From assembly GCF_047511655.1 (NCBI RefSeq), contig NC_133397.1:128858308-128922307 (forward strand): a stretch of DNA of 64,000 nucleotides. Reading direction: 5' to 3'. Shown here in pieces: positions 56,501 through 60,450 of this stretch. The stretch comes from Castor canadensis. Taxonomy: Eukaryota; Chordata; Mammalia; Rodentia; Castoridae. Below the pieces are notes generated by a model. The model was not told where the DNA came from. It worked only from the letters and a program-made list of their open reading frames with translations, and did no database searches. Every line of letters starts with the position of its first letter. Position 1 is the stretch's first letter. The position numbers were made by a program, and so were the translations under genes.

Positions 56501-57188
56501 AATTACTTGTTGAGTTGTGATGTTAGTAATGGTGATTTTGCTATTTGAACAGAATCCTAATTCCATTAGTTTTAAGATTAAAGTTTTCATCTAAAATCTT
56601 ATCTTCTTCACACACATACTAAAATCATCTCCATCAGGAAGATGTGTCTGATTTTAGACAGAAACTCAGCTCAGTACAATTTCAACTCCTAAGTCTTAGA
56701 AACTTAAGAAATGAGAAACTATGAAAAAAAACCAATCAGTGTTTTAGAGAGATTACTACAGCAAAAAGTTACAGGGAAATAAAAATGTAAACCACAGAAT
56801 AATACCCAGGTATTGCTTTTTCTGGCATTTCATTCCCAGATTTTAGGATTTTAAACATATTTCTGCAATGAAATCTCTCATGATCCTGCCAGCCAATGTT
56901 CCTTCCTTGTAGCAATAGACAATGATTTGATTAAATCGATCATTAAAACAAACCACTTACTTAATTCAATCTAATTCTTATGAAAACAGAATTTAAACTG
57001 TGGAATACCATACAATATTACGCTTATCAAACATGCAATTTCACTTCTACAAACTGAAACAAATTAACTCACCTCAACTGTTTTGCATAGTTCTGTTCAA
57101 TTTCTATCCTCTCTTTAACAAATTTGGCATATCTTTCCAAGAAGTCAATTCCCCATTGTGTATGCTTGTCTAAGCTGTCGAACTGATC
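9600..57188 (-). CDS. FNBP1L: FNBP1L (TOCA-1), exons 2-17, gene-level entry
   Basis: F-BAR/HR1/SH3 adaptor that binds PI(4,5)P2-rich membrane, active Cdc42 and N-WASP/WIP, and so couples membrane curvature to Arp2/3 actin assembly, endocytosis and filopodia. Coding segments on - : 57073-57188, 43313-43366, 41929-42076, 41134-41196, 36420-36524, 33281-33409, 31566-31712, 30358-30561, 29004-29162, 23429-23443, 20716-20825, 17110-17242, 14545-14639, 12377-12525, 10880-11038, 9600-9607. With 8 codons in the missing exon 1 the sum is 605 codons. F-BAR spans about residues 1-263, HR1 389-474 and SH3 542-600. FNBP1 (FBP17) and TRIP10 (CIP4) are the paralogues; the LEKNSKG tail and the SH3 wording point to FNBP1L. 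No frameshift or premature stop was seen in any exon. Promoter and exon 1 are outside the window. Confidence 0.95.
9608..10859 (-). other. FNBP1L: Alternative intron 16 / 3'UTR of the VTYI-ending transcript
   Basis: If the donor at 10879-10878 is used, this segment (with 10860-10879) is intron. If not, it is 3'UTR after the TAA at 10862-10860. AATAAA on - at 10231-10226 (gttttattc on +) is a candidate proximal poly(A) signal for the unspliced form. No SINE or L1 is present in it. Confidence 0.65.
10226..10231 (-). terminator. FNBP1L: Candidate proximal poly(A) signal
   Basis: AATAAA on the transcript strand, about 630 nt after the VTYI stop codon. It could end the unspliced transcript. Usage is not shown by the sequence. 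Confidence 0.4.
10860..11038 (-). CDS. FNBP1L: FNBP1L exon 16: SH3 domain C-terminal part, alternative tail GAVTYI
   Basis: The acceptor cttgtctag precedes GACATAATGAAGG. The first two bases complete Gly551. The frame encodes residues 552-603 of the SH3 domain, with the RT-loop acidics [14 protein letters not shown], the Trp of the ligand groove in GDGWTRARR, and the 3-10 helix motif [10 protein letters not shown]3 partners known for TOCA-1 are N-WASP and dynamin-type proline-rich ligands. At 10880 the exon can splice (AAAG|gtgcagt) to exon 17. Otherwise it reads on to GAVTYI and TAA at 10862-10860. The -TYI end is a class I PDZ-binding motif (S/T at -2, hydrophobic at 0); TOCA-1 is reported to bind ZO-1 this way. 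Confidence 0.93.
11039..12376 (-). other. FNBP1L: FNBP1L intron 15
   Basis: GT at 12376-12375, AG at 11040-11039. It contains a short (GGAT)n tract at 11693-11727 and no clear SINE or L1. Confidence 0.85.
11693..11727 (+). repeat. (TGGA)n microsatellite
   Basis: About nine tandem copies of a tggatgga-type tetranucleotide within FNBP1L intron 15. Likely length-polymorphic. Confidence 0.95.
12377..12525 (-). CDS. FNBP1L: FNBP1L exon 15: acidic linker and start of SH3
   Basis: The acceptor gatttttag precedes TCCTGAGGGAAG. The first base completes Ser501 and the last base opens Gly551. It encodes [15 protein letters not shown], a Gln/His/Ser stretch, the acidic run [13 protein letters not shown], then HCKAIYPFD, the ALYPF-type first strand of the SH3 domain. 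The donor is GATG|gtatga. The His-rich QQHSHHSEF segment differs slightly from the human wording I recall, as expected for a fast-evolving linker. Confidence 0.95.
12650..12748 (-). repeat. ID-like SINE
   Basis: Antisense tRNA-derived element: tggcagtactaaggtttgaa, atgctaggcaggcactcgat and cacatccccagcc. The order fits the complement of the ID consensus. Confidence 0.65.
13514..13628 (+). pseudogene. U6 snRNA retropseudogene
   Basis: Aligned by eye to U6: gtgctcactttggcagtaca at the 5' end, actaaaactggaataatac, then cagagattagcatggcccct, and gaatcgttccataatttt at the end. Three bases are lost after the ACAGAGA box. About eleven bases are duplicated near the 3' side (atatgcaaaaagg then atatgcaaa). 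A near-repeat of ten bases ending in ataatgg flanks it (13503-13512 and 13635-13644), as in L1-mobilised RNA copies. Antisense to FNBP1L. Not expected to make functional U6. Confidence 0.85.
14545..14639 (-). CDS. FNBP1L: FNBP1L exon 14: linker after HR1
   Basis: The acceptor tttttcctaag precedes GCTTGGCTCTC. It encodes [31 protein letters not shown], then two bases of Ser501. The donor GAAAG|gtcttt is weak (+3 c, +4 t). It closes the HR1 coil and begins the flexible linker to SH3. HSSD is a plausible phospho-serine context, but that is inference. Confidence 0.93.
14714..14727 (+). repeat. Target-site duplication, left copy (small L1 insert)
   Basis: aaaatacgctttga, repeated at 14964-14977. 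It is preceded by ttt, so the nick site reads TT/AAAA, the L1 endonuclease preference. Confidence 0.75.
14728..14963 (+). mobile_element. Severely 5'-truncated L1 with a putative 3' transduction
   Basis: The insert starts with the last 25 or so bases of an L1 3' end (ttgtatgcacatatgaataa then taaaa). These are identical to the 3' end of the large L1 next to it read on the other strand. About 185 bp of AT-rich non-L1 sequence follow, then an AATAAA (aatttaataaagg-type context near 14945-14952) and a short A-rich tail ending at the second duplication copy. This is what L1 read-through followed by insertion leaves behind. Confidence 0.65.
14964..14977 (+). repeat. Target-site duplication, right copy (small L1 insert)
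   Basis: Second copy of the 14-bp duplication; it directly follows the A-rich tail. Confidence 0.75.
15043..15057 (-). repeat. Target-site duplication, 3' copy (large L1)
   Basis: ttatacctgattttt on +, identical to 16973-16987. The last T bases overlap the poly(A) of the element, so its edge is ambiguous by a few bases. Confidence 0.85.
15058..16972 (-). mobile_element. 5'-truncated L1 with ORF2 3' part, 3'UTR and putative 3' transduction
   Basis: On - the element keeps the C-terminal part of ORF2. It is open for about 300 codons (16063-16972), with hallmark phrases such as [32 protein letters not shown] wording and [15 protein letters not shown]. The frame then breaks near 16063; the last ORF2 segment continues in other frames (15732-15926, [13 protein letters not shown] then [18 protein letters not shown]). 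A G-rich polypurine tract follows (complement of 15210-15267), then an AATAAA at 15171-15166 and poly(A) at 15147-15156. A further 77 bp with a second AATAAA (15088-15083) and a second poly(A) (15053-15069) precede the duplication. It lies in the same orientation as FNBP1L. Not competent to move on its own. Confidence 0.92.
16973..16987 (-). repeat. Target-site duplication, 5' copy (large L1)
   Basis: Exact 15-bp match to 15043-15057. On the insertion strand the nick context is TTAT/AAAA, close to the L1 endonuclease preference. Confidence 0.85.
17110..17242 (-). CDS. FNBP1L: FNBP1L exon 13: HR1 domain, second helix
   Basis: The acceptor ctctttctcag precedes AGATGCACTC. The first base completes Lys425. 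It encodes residues 426-469, [17 protein letters not shown], then [15 protein letters not shown] and [12 protein letters not shown]. The donor is GAG|gtacatt. With exon 12 it forms the antiparallel HR1/REM coil that in TOCA-family proteins binds GTP-loaded Cdc42. The Met in NNMDRLR replaces the Ile I recall in human, a conservative change. Confidence 0.95.
17604..17706 (-). repeat. B1-like SINE
   Basis: Antisense 7SL-derived monomer: gaggcacagtctcgctatgt, ctgagtactgagattacagg and catgcccagc. Confidence 0.7.
19988..20100 (-). repeat. B1-like SINE
   Basis: Antisense 7SL-derived monomer: gagacagggtcttgtgatgc, cctcccaagtgctggggtta and caggtatgcagcaccatgg. Confidence 0.75.
20493..20531 (+). repeat. 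(TG)n microsatellite
   Basis: About nineteen uninterrupted TG dinucleotides, about 185 bp downstream of exon 12 in the transcript direction. On the FNBP1L transcript it is a (CA)n run. Confidence 0.95.
20548..20624 (-). repeat. ID-like SINE fragment
   Basis: Antisense tRNA-derived fragment: gacgctggaatcgactcctg, cttgtgctaagccacgtccc and cagcc. It ends about 90 bp from exon 12. Confidence 0.55.
20716..20825 (-). CDS. FNBP1L: FNBP1L exon 12: HR1 domain, first helix
   Basis: The acceptor ctcttttcag precedes GGGCCAGCACTGG. It encodes residues 389-424, [18 protein letters not shown] then [18 protein letters not shown], plus two bases of Lys425. The donor CAAAA|gtagtg lacks the usual G at -1 and has t at +3's neighbour; reading through it meets an in-frame TAG at once. 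The heptad-like [13 protein letters not shown] is the first HR1 helix and part of the Cdc42-binding surface. Confidence 0.95.
21548..21678 (-). repeat. B1-like SINE
   Basis: Antisense, with its poly(A) seen as a T18 run at the left. Contains tatagcccaggctggcctta and tgctgggagtacaggcatgt. Confidence 0.75.
21822..21936 (-). repeat. B1-like SINE
   Basis: Antisense, shorter and more diverged: gtgtagcccagactggccat and aagtgctggagtcgcaggca. Confidence 0.65.
23429..23443 (-). CDS. FNBP1L: FNBP1L exon 11: 15-nt microexon (WSGKM)
   Basis: On -, gttgaactgttcag precedes TGGTCGGGGAAGATG and gtaagcc follows. The five in-frame codons WSGKM sit exactly where I recall WSVKM in the long human protein, between SLKRG and GPALEDF. 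The donor is strong. Being a multiple of three, the exon can be included or skipped without a frame change. It lies alone in an 8-kb interval, 5.6 kb from exon 10 and 2.6 kb from exon 12. Confidence 0.85.
24356..24895. repeat. CA-rich degenerate satellite
   Basis: About 540 bp built from imperfect cacagacacatgca- and cagacatgcacac-type units, with a pure (CA)n run near 24782-24804. The long open frames on both strands are composition artefacts, made of His/Thr/Gln repeats on + and Cys/Val/Ser repeats on -. Confidence 0.9.
24945..25025 (+). repeat. ID-like SINE
   Basis: ctcaggctggagatgcatgc, then ctgacatgcacaaggccctg and ggttcaaggcccagtaccac; the tRNA-like B box (ggttcaa) is preserved. It adjoins the CA-rich satellite. 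Confidence 0.6.
26751..26828 (+). repeat. ID-like SINE
   Basis: gggctgtgttgtagctcaat with ggtggcgtgcttgtgtggca; tRNA-like A box, no long A tail. Confidence 0.55.
27414..27746 (-). repeat. Two antisense SINEs (B1-like, then composite)
   Basis: 27414-27527 is a B1-like monomer (tagctctggctggcctggaa, gagtgctgggattataggca). 27580-27746 is a composite element (tactggggtttgaactcagg, tagggtctcatgaactattt, tagctagggttacaggtgtg). Confidence 0.75.
27850..28066 (+). repeat. Two ID-like SINEs in tandem
   Basis: 27850-27942 reads gggctgggggtgtggctcaa, tgcccgcctagcaagcacaa and a long A tail. 27978-28066 is an older relative (agtagttcagtgatacaatg, gggttcaatccccag). Confidence 0.75.
28405..28527 (-). repeat. 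B1-like SINE
   Basis: Antisense: ccaggctagctttgaacttg and cctcccaagtgctgagatta; the T-rich ends fit a reversed poly(A). Confidence 0.65.
29004..29162 (-). CDS. FNBP1L: FNBP1L exon 10: optional 53-codon linker exon
   Basis: The acceptor ttccgcattag precedes CCACAGTCCCCACCC; the donor AGAGGG|gtaagt is near-perfect. It encodes [18 protein letters not shown], then [18 protein letters not shown] and [16 protein letters not shown]. The proline-rich TPA/SSTS part is a typical disordered linker. The [20 protein letters not shown] part is better kept and matches the long human isoform I recall. The exon is exactly 159 nt and phase 0 at both ends, so it can be skipped cleanly, giving the shorter proteins. 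The basic [11 protein letters not shown] tail runs into the microexon. Confidence 0.9.
29163..30357 (-). other. FNBP1L: FNBP1L intron 9
   Basis: Carries one composite SINE (about 29962-30180, - orientation, T22 run at its left). Otherwise featureless. Confidence 0.85.
29962..30180 (-). repeat. Composite B1/ID-type SINE
   Basis: Antisense dimer: acttgaactcagggcc-like wording as cttgaactcagggcctacac, gagccactccgccagtcc, agggtctacaaactgtttgc and ggattacatgcgtgagccac. Confidence 0.8.
30358..30561 (-). CDS. FNBP1L: FNBP1L exon 9: end of F-BAR and basic linker
   Basis: The acceptor ttgcatgtag precedes GATTCTCAAATGG; the donor is AAG|gtaaaag. Phase 0 at both ends, 68 codons (263-330): [20 protein letters not shown], then [34 protein letters not shown] and [14 protein letters not shown]. 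It leaves the F-BAR fold for a lysine-rich linker. Skipping exons 10 and 11 would join KKPK directly to GPALEDF. Confidence 0.95.
30562..31565 (-). other. FNBP1L: FNBP1L intron 8
   Basis: No SINE seen. Contains a perfect 24-bp palindrome at 30781-30804 within an AT-rich stretch. Confidence 0.85.
30781..30804. repeat. Perfect 24-bp AT-rich palindrome
   Basis: The half-site CATAATACATAT is followed directly by its exact reverse complement, with no spacer. Probably a by-product of (TA)-rich sequence. Confidence 0.9.
31566..31712 (-). CDS. FNBP1L: FNBP1L exon 8: F-BAR domain
   Basis: The acceptor cctggttag precedes CAACTACAAG; the donor is AGA|gtaagt. 49 codons (214-262), phase 0: [37 protein letters not shown] and [12 protein letters not shown]. 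These are the late helices of the F-BAR dimer, at its tip-to-tip contact region in the family. Val in RRTVKL stands where I recall Ile in human. Confidence 0.95.
31713..33280 (-). other. FNBP1L: FNBP1L intron 7
   Basis: Holds one ID-like SINE (about 33131-33222, +), which ends only about 60 bp from the exon 7 donor. The open frames near 32159-32368 and 31083-31279 have no recognisable content. Confidence 0.8.
33131..33222 (+). repeat. ID-like SINE
   Basis: gggactggggatctggctaa, tagagtgcttgcttggccta and gttcaatccccagcactgca. Confidence 0.75.
33281..33409 (-). CDS. FNBP1L: FNBP1L exon 7: F-BAR domain
   Basis: The acceptor ttctcctctag precedes GCCAAACAAC; the donor is AAG|gtatgt. 43 codons (171-213), phase 0: [37 protein letters not shown] and IPQIYK. 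Part of the long F-BAR helix bundle. It is notably GC-richer than neighbouring exons, with many C/G third positions. Confidence 0.95.
33704..34151 (+). repeat. ID-like and B1-like SINEs
   Basis: 33704-33796 reads gggctgggggcatgctcaag and ttagagcacttgcttatt. 34027-34151 reads cacctgtactcccagctact, aaaaccagcctgagcaacaa and an A tail. Confidence 0.7.
35431..35668 (+). repeat. Composite B1+ID SINE
   Basis: The B1-like left half (caatgtaatcccagctacac) is joined through a gagagggagagg tract to an ID-like right half (gggaatgtggctaaagtggt, cttagcaagtgtgaggcact). Confidence 0.7.
36420..36524 (-). CDS. FNBP1L: FNBP1L exon 6: F-BAR domain
   Basis: The acceptor aattttaacag precedes AGTAAAAAG; the donor is AAG|gtaaga. 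35 codons (136-170), phase 0: [35 protein letters not shown]. The basic SKKKFER start lies on the membrane-facing helix of the family. Only 21 nt of intron sequence between acceptor and a tttttact-type tract; splice site clear. Confidence 0.95.
37288..37381 (-). repeat. ID-like SINE
   Basis: Antisense: catactagggattgaaccca, gcacatgctaggcaagtgct and gcctcggaaacacacctaca. Confidence 0.65.
39477..39665 (+). repeat. Two ID-like SINEs back to back
   Basis: The first is a right-half fragment (gtagagcacctgcctggcaa) ending in an A19 run. The second starts at once (gactggaggtatggctcaag, tgaattcaaaccccag). The second element evidently inserted at the A tail of the first. Confidence 0.7.
41134..41196 (-). 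CDS. FNBP1L: FNBP1L exon 5: F-BAR domain
   Basis: The acceptor ttaatgtttag precedes CATCTCCAAG; the donor is AAT|gtgagt. 21 codons (115-135), phase 0: [17 protein letters not shown] then QMDN. In the family this is the region carrying the conserved basic membrane-binding surface. Glu in YLEMCW stands where I recall Asp in human. Confidence 0.94.
41197..41928 (-). other. FNBP1L: FNBP1L intron 4
   Basis: Short intron mostly occupied by a relic of a non-autonomous DNA transposon (about 41430-41775). Confidence 0.75.
41430..41775 (+). mobile_element. hAT-type (MER-class) non-autonomous DNA transposon relic
   Basis: The phrase tgttccaataaaactttatt followed by tacagacactg, with gtctgtagaccacatcatcc upstream and ctgcagctggcaaacc at the end, matches the old 'spent hAT' repeat that ends in 'ccatagtttgccaacc'. 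About 60 bp near 41630-41690 do not fit and may be a later insert. Exact subfamily not assigned. Confidence 0.5.
41929..42076 (-). CDS. FNBP1L: FNBP1L exon 4: F-BAR core
   Basis: The acceptor gttcttggcag precedes GTTTACC; the first base completes Arg65. It encodes residues 66-114: [32 protein letters not shown] and [17 protein letters not shown]. The donor is ATG|gtaatt. [15 protein letters not shown] is the FCH signature region. Reading past the donor gives only VIVTSFIQ and so on, which is intron. Confidence 0.95.
42077..43312 (-). other. FNBP1L: FNBP1L intron 3
   Basis: Holds an unidentified coding-like block at about 42300-42600 (see its own entry). Remainder without recognisable features. 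Confidence 0.8.
42300..42600 (-). other. Unidentified coding-like block
   Basis: On -, an open stretch reads [18 protein letters not shown] and [20 protein letters not shown], then KEPAG followed by a strong donor-like GCAG|gtagta. A frame break and stops lie upstream, where an adjoining frame gives [19 protein letters not shown] content is above that of the flanks. I do not recognise the protein. A decayed processed pseudogene, an unused cassette exon, or chance are all possible. Confidence 0.3.
43313..43366 (-). CDS. FNBP1L: FNBP1L exon 3: F-BAR domain
   Basis: The acceptor cttcctatag precedes AAATCTGG. The first base completes Arg47 and the last two bases open Arg65. It encodes residues 48-64: [17 protein letters not shown]. 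The donor is AAG|gtaaat. The [13 protein letters not shown] loop joins the first two helices and is a signature of the CIP4/FBP17/TOCA-1 subfamily. Confidence 0.94.
44690..44765 (+). repeat. ID-like SINE
   Basis: catggccaaagtgggagagc, gcctgcccagcaagctcaag and tccatggccaccaaa; a degraded B box. Confidence 0.55.
45530..45740 (+). mobile_element. L1 3'UTR fragment
   Basis: Typical old-L1 3'UTR wording: gtggttgccgggcagaggag, actgcataactgtgaatatg and gaactgtacacttttaaagg followed by gtgaattac. Confidence 0.6.
46268..46492 (+). repeat. Composite B1+ID SINE
   Basis: Left half: gccaggtgccagtggcttcc, gttcaaagccagccctgggc. Right half: agctggcagagtggctcaag, cagtaagaacgcctgcctac. Ends in an A19 tail. 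Confidence 0.8.
46720..46813 (+). repeat. ID-like SINE
   Basis: gactggggtgtgtggctcaa, tagagttcttgcctagcaag and ctaaccccagtac. Confidence 0.75.
46880..47080 (-). mobile_element. L1 ORF2 fragment, antisense
   Basis: On +: ggtctttgatccatcttgaa, ttgatttttgtacat and tttattaaagaggctaaatt, the antisense of the L1 ORF2 segment around [18 protein letters not shown] wording. Confidence 0.6.
48388..48478 (+). repeat. ID-like SINE
   Basis: gggggagtggctcacaggga, cctgcctagcaagcataagg and an A15 tail. Confidence 0.65.
49030..49288 (-). repeat. Composite SINE, degraded
   Basis: Antisense dimer, more diverged: gagtttaaaccttgagtggg, tgaaattataggcataccc and tctgggattacagacatgta. Confidence 0.5.
49316..49828 (+). 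repeat. SINE cluster: ID, composite B1+ID, B1
   Basis: 49316-49414 is ID-like (cctggcagactggctcaaat). 49424-49655 is composite (gcactggtggctcatgactg then agggctggcagagtgactca). 49704-49828 is B1-like (tatagtcccagctacttgga, agccagcctgagcaacacag). All are on +, opposite to FNBP1L transcription. Confidence 0.8.
50450..51630 (+). mobile_element. Old L1 3' part (ORF2 end and 3'UTR), split by a SINE
   Basis: ORF2-end wording on +: cttaggagacaacaaagggg, aaatcagaacaacagtgaga, ttggtgggaatgcaaaatgg and tctgggcatatacccccaaa. The 3'UTR follows (aagtcagataaaaccagcca, ttacttaacgggcagagttt). An ID-like SINE at 51212-51297 interrupts it. No intact frame. Confidence 0.8.
51212..51297 (+). repeat. ID-like SINE nested in L1
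   Basis: gggctggcagggggactcaa, gcagtaagagcatctgccta and gaggccctgagttcaaaccc; L1 sequence resumes after it. Confidence 0.8.
51632..51952 (+). repeat. Three ID-like SINEs in tandem
   Basis: 51632-51712 (ctataggtgtggctcaagtg), 51722-51810 (caatggctcaagtggtaaag, gaggccctgagttcaacccc) and 51885-51952 (gggctggagatgtaaacagt). Each ends in an A-rich tail into which the next seems to have inserted. Confidence 0.7.
52885..53098 (-). repeat. Composite B1/ID-type SINE
   Basis: Antisense: gatttaaactcagggactac, gagccactacaccaacct, cagggtctcatgaactattt and agcaaggattacaggcatga. Confidence 0.8.
53275..53478 (+). repeat. Composite B1+ID SINE
   Basis: gctgggtgtgacggtacaca and cctgtaatcccagatatagg, then gggctgggggtacagctcaa and gtggcagaggacctatg; the ID half is shortened. 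Confidence 0.75.
53918..54268 (+). repeat. Two B1-like SINEs
   Basis: 53918-54010 (aggtatggtggtacatgcct, gtaatcccagtactcaggaa) and 54149-54268 (gggatggtggcttacacctg, ctagctacttgggagactga, with an A12 tail). Confidence 0.7.
54945..55176 (-). repeat. Composite B1/ID-type SINE
   Basis: Antisense: ggagtttaaactcagggttt, gtacttgcaaagcaagcact, gctgtgactgcaggtgtgag and ccaccagcgcccagc. Confidence 0.75.
55650..55730 (-). repeat. ID-like SINE
   Basis: Antisense: gtactggggtttgaactcag, ggccttatgcttgctagaca and agcgccctaccatgcagg. Confidence 0.7.
57073..57188 (-). CDS. FNBP1L: FNBP1L exon 2: start of F-BAR
   Basis: The acceptor ttctttttctag precedes GATCAGTTCG. The frame is phase 0 at the start and ends with two bases of Arg47. 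It encodes residues 9-46: [38 protein letters not shown]. The donor is TTGAG|gtgagt. The FCH segment [21 protein letters not shown] is diagnostic of the subfamily. Exon 1, which supplies the first eight residues and the promoter, is to the right of the window. Confidence 0.96.
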
Positions 57189-57647
57189 CTAGAAAAAGAA
57201 AGTAAAAATGCATTGAAAAAGTCTGGAATTTTATCCACAAACATTTTAAGCAGCTTCTGATAGTTGTACAGAGAAGCAATGAGGTATAAAACTAAAAATC
57301 TGGTCCCCACCCACCTCACCCTTCAAGGCCCACAAATGAATTCCTAAGCAAAAATCATGGTACTTTATGACTGAATGCCTTTACCCACATGGTTCTCCTG
57401 CTTTCAACACTTTCCCCTGGCTACCTTTCTGCAATTAACTCTTATTCTCACTTTGAGATTCAGTTCTGGCATTATGCCCTCCAGAAAATGGTCCTAACCT
57501 CTCAGACTAAGATAAACGGTCTTTCTCTAAGTGCCCAAGACTCCCTAAAATTACTATCGTATCCACTTGCCAGACTGTACTGAAGGGAGGAACTGTGTAT
57601 TATTCAACTCTAAATACCATGCTTGACACCACAGTAAGGACTCAATA

Positions 57648-57810
57648 GCCAGGTGCCAGTGGCTCACACCTGTAATCCTAACTACTCAAGAGGCACAGAT
57701 CAGTAGGACTGTGGTTCAAAGCCAGTCAGGGTAAATAGTTCATGGGACCCTACCTTGAAAATACCAAACACCAAACAGGACTACAGGCCTGGCCCCCAGT
57801 ACCACCATAA
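57648..57810 (+). repeat. Composite SINE, shortened
   Basis: gccaggtgccagtggctcac, cctgtaatcctaactactca and gtagttcatgggaccctacc-like wording, then cttgaaaataccaaacacc. The ID half is almost lost. Confidence 0.75.
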
Positions 57811-58689
57811 AGAAATAAACAAATATAAACAAAAATAAACAAATAAGGAGCAGCATCGCTCACCTAAGAACGCATGTTATTAAAGTGTTCTGCAATGTAG
57901 TAAGCATGATGCTAACACATAATAGAGTCTCACTGTCCTACAAAGCTCTTTCAATCCTCAAAAGTATTACTTTCCACCAGATGCCAGAGACCATCATTTC
58001 CTTCTGGAATAATAAATTGACTAACAGCTTGCTGCTCTCTCTTCATATATCAAAAATCTACAATCCTGACAAAATATTTCAATATCATTCCATTCTGTGT
58101 TTCCAAGTTGTTTTAAATCACCCATGGTTTAATCATGTTTGTTCTTTACAAATGAATCATTTCCCTTTCATTTATCCATTTTTCCATCTGAAATAGTTTT
58201 GAAATTCTGCTACTGAACAGAGATATATTTCACCAGGTTATTACTGCATGGTATTACTAGTCTATTCTCCCCACCTGGCATCCAAAGTAGATTTGAACAC
58301 ATCAGGAAAATAAGCTACTCAGTAAACTTAGACTGCATACTATGTCCCATGATGACTTGGAATTCTCTTTCAAATTGAAAATCTCCCAAAAAAAATAATT
58401 CCAAAAAGAATAAATACTCCAAAACCTAAATAATCTTCCTTCTTTTTTCCAAACTACTTCAAAGGCTTCTTTTCCCATAATCATCATCTTCAAATTTTAT
58501 ATTGTGTTTCTTTATCCTTTAAATGAAAACTCCAAACTTGTTTATTACAAGTCCCTTCAAAAAAAAAAAAACTCTGAACAAATACTTCTACTGTGTGTGT
58601 GTATATATATATAAATCAAGTGATATACTATTAAATTATGTCATTTTGAAATCTATAAGAATAGAAATGTTATAATGAGATAAAAATAA

Positions 58690-59100
58690 ACATTTTTTAT
58701 AAATTTTTATTAGGATATATTCATTATACGGGGTGGGAGGATTCATAGTGACAACTCCGATTAGGCTTATATTGTACACTAGTTACATCGCCCCCATTAT
58801 CTCTCCCCCTCACCCCCCTCCCCACCCAACTTAAAGCAATTGCAAGAGGTTTCTTTGTTCTGTTTCATATAGAAACATTACTTTAAAATAATGCTTTACT
58901 TATTTAAAATACTTGGGATATGACTTTATTTTTTATTGTGATTCTATTTTCCCTTTTCTTTTTTCTTTTTTATAAGTAAATATTAATTTTTAAAAGGGTT
59001 TTCATTGTGGTATTTCCCTATGAGCACATAATATATAGTGATCGAATTCACCCCATTGCTCTTCCTTATGCCTCCTCCCTCTCTCCCTCTCCTTTTTAAA
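58690..59100 (-). mobile_element. L1 3'UTR fragments, antisense
   Basis: 58690-58860 has tattaggatatattcattat, acggggtgggaggattcata and a C-rich tract (cccctcacccccctccccac). 58930-59100 has tcattgtggtatttccctat and tccctctctccctctcc. These pyrimidine tracts are the complement of L1 3'UTR G-rich tracts, as in the large L1 at 15.2 kb. Confidence 0.6.
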
Positions 59101-59779
59101 CTATGACTTAAAAGGGACTCATAGTCCTTTTTTGGACTATGACTTAAAAATATTAATAACAATACTTTTTACAAGAACAATCAATCAAATGTGCTTCATT
59201 ATTTCTAAAACCTTAGTTTAACAGTTGCTAAATAAAAATTACAGAGGCAATTTGTACTAAGCTATTACACTAAGCACCAATGGATCAGACCAACCAAAAT
59301 GAAGTCACTCATGCTAAATGACATATAATAAAACTGAAGCTTTAAGGAAGCAGACAGATACCAAAACAAATCAGTTGTTCATGAAAATGAACCAAGATCA
59401 GCATAATGACAAGTCTCTGCTGCCTTACCCCTTACAAAAAAAGTAAACTGAAGTAACCTGCTATTAATCAGTTATTTTTACTGCTGATTCCCTTCTTATA
59501 AAACCCAGTGTTCCAATCCTGCCCAGTGGGAGCTCTCATTCACTTTGTAGAATAGTCTGCCTTTATCCATGAATCATGAGTGAAAGTCAACATGCTCTAT
59601 AACTACAATTGCTGTAATTTTACTTTTTGACACAACATAATCTGAAGGTCATGGTTCTAAACAGTGATGCTTATTTTTCAGTGGCTGTCATAGCTAGGGA
59701 AACAAAAGACACCTGAATGGAAAAAGTCACTGTTGACTAAACTTTGTAACTCATTTCTAGAATTCACTCATTTTTATCA

Positions 59780-59992
59780 GGTATGGCAGTTCACTCCTCT
59801 GGCCCAGCTACTCAGGCCTAGCCATAGATTAGGAGGATCAGGGTCCAAGGCTAGCTCTAGATAAAAGCTTAAGACCCTCTCTGGAAAACAACTAAACCAA
59901 AAAGGGCTGGGGGTGTTGTTCAAGGGGTAGAATACCTGTCTAGTAAGTACAAGGCCCTGAATTCAAACCCCAGTAATGCCCCAAAAAAAGAA
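59780..59992 (+). repeat. Composite B1+ID SINE
   Basis: caggtatggcagttcactcc and ctggcccagctactcaggcc, then aaagggctgggggtgttgtt and gtaagtacaaggccctgaat. Confidence 0.75.
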
Positions 59993-60149
59993 AGAACTCA
60001 TTGATTTTCACCCTCATTCACCAATATACAAAGGTTTATGTTAAAATTTGGTTATAAACTTCCTTGAAATCATTTTATTTTTACAAACTAACGAGAATAT
60101 ATCTCAACTTTGTTTTGAACAAATGGGTAAAACTGTCATTGTTAATTTT

Positions 60150-60450
60150 AACTGTTAACTTGGCTCAGTCACAGTGTTCAGATATTTATTTGGTCAACCA
60201 TTATTCTTGATGCTACTTAAAGGTGTTAATATTTAAAAAGATGAATTTTGATTAAAGTAGATTATCATCCAAACTGTGGGTGGGACTCATCCAATCAGCT
60301 GAAGGCCTTCATAGAACAAAAACTGACCCTTCCCCCAGCAAGAAGGAAAGCTGCCTACAGGCTGTCTTTGGTTTGGAACCCACTCTCTTCCCTGGACTCC
60401 CATGTCTCCATAATCACATAAACCAATTCTCTAAAACAAATCTCTCTAGG
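60150..60450 (+). repeat. Old interspersed repeat, sense relative of 2815-3345
   Basis: ttaacttggctcagtcacag, gatatttatttggtcaacca, ggtgggactcatccaatcag, gaaggccttcatagaacaaa and ccataatcacataaaccaat follow the order of the widespread old repeat 'gtcaacttgactgggcc ... cctcatccaatcagttgaagg'. Family left open. Confidence 0.55.

Larger units (their letters stand above)
43367..57072 (-). other. FNBP1L: FNBP1L intron 2 (13.7 kb, SINE-dense)
   Basis: The longest complete intron here. From 44.7 to 55.7 kb it holds at least seventeen SINEs of ID, B1 and composite types, plus L1 relics at about 45530-45740, 46880-47080 and 50450-51620. Segments without a recognised feature: 43370-44680, 44770-45520, 45745-46260, 47090-48380, 48480-49025, 49830-50440, 51955-52880 (fragments only), 55735-57070. 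Confidence 0.8.
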
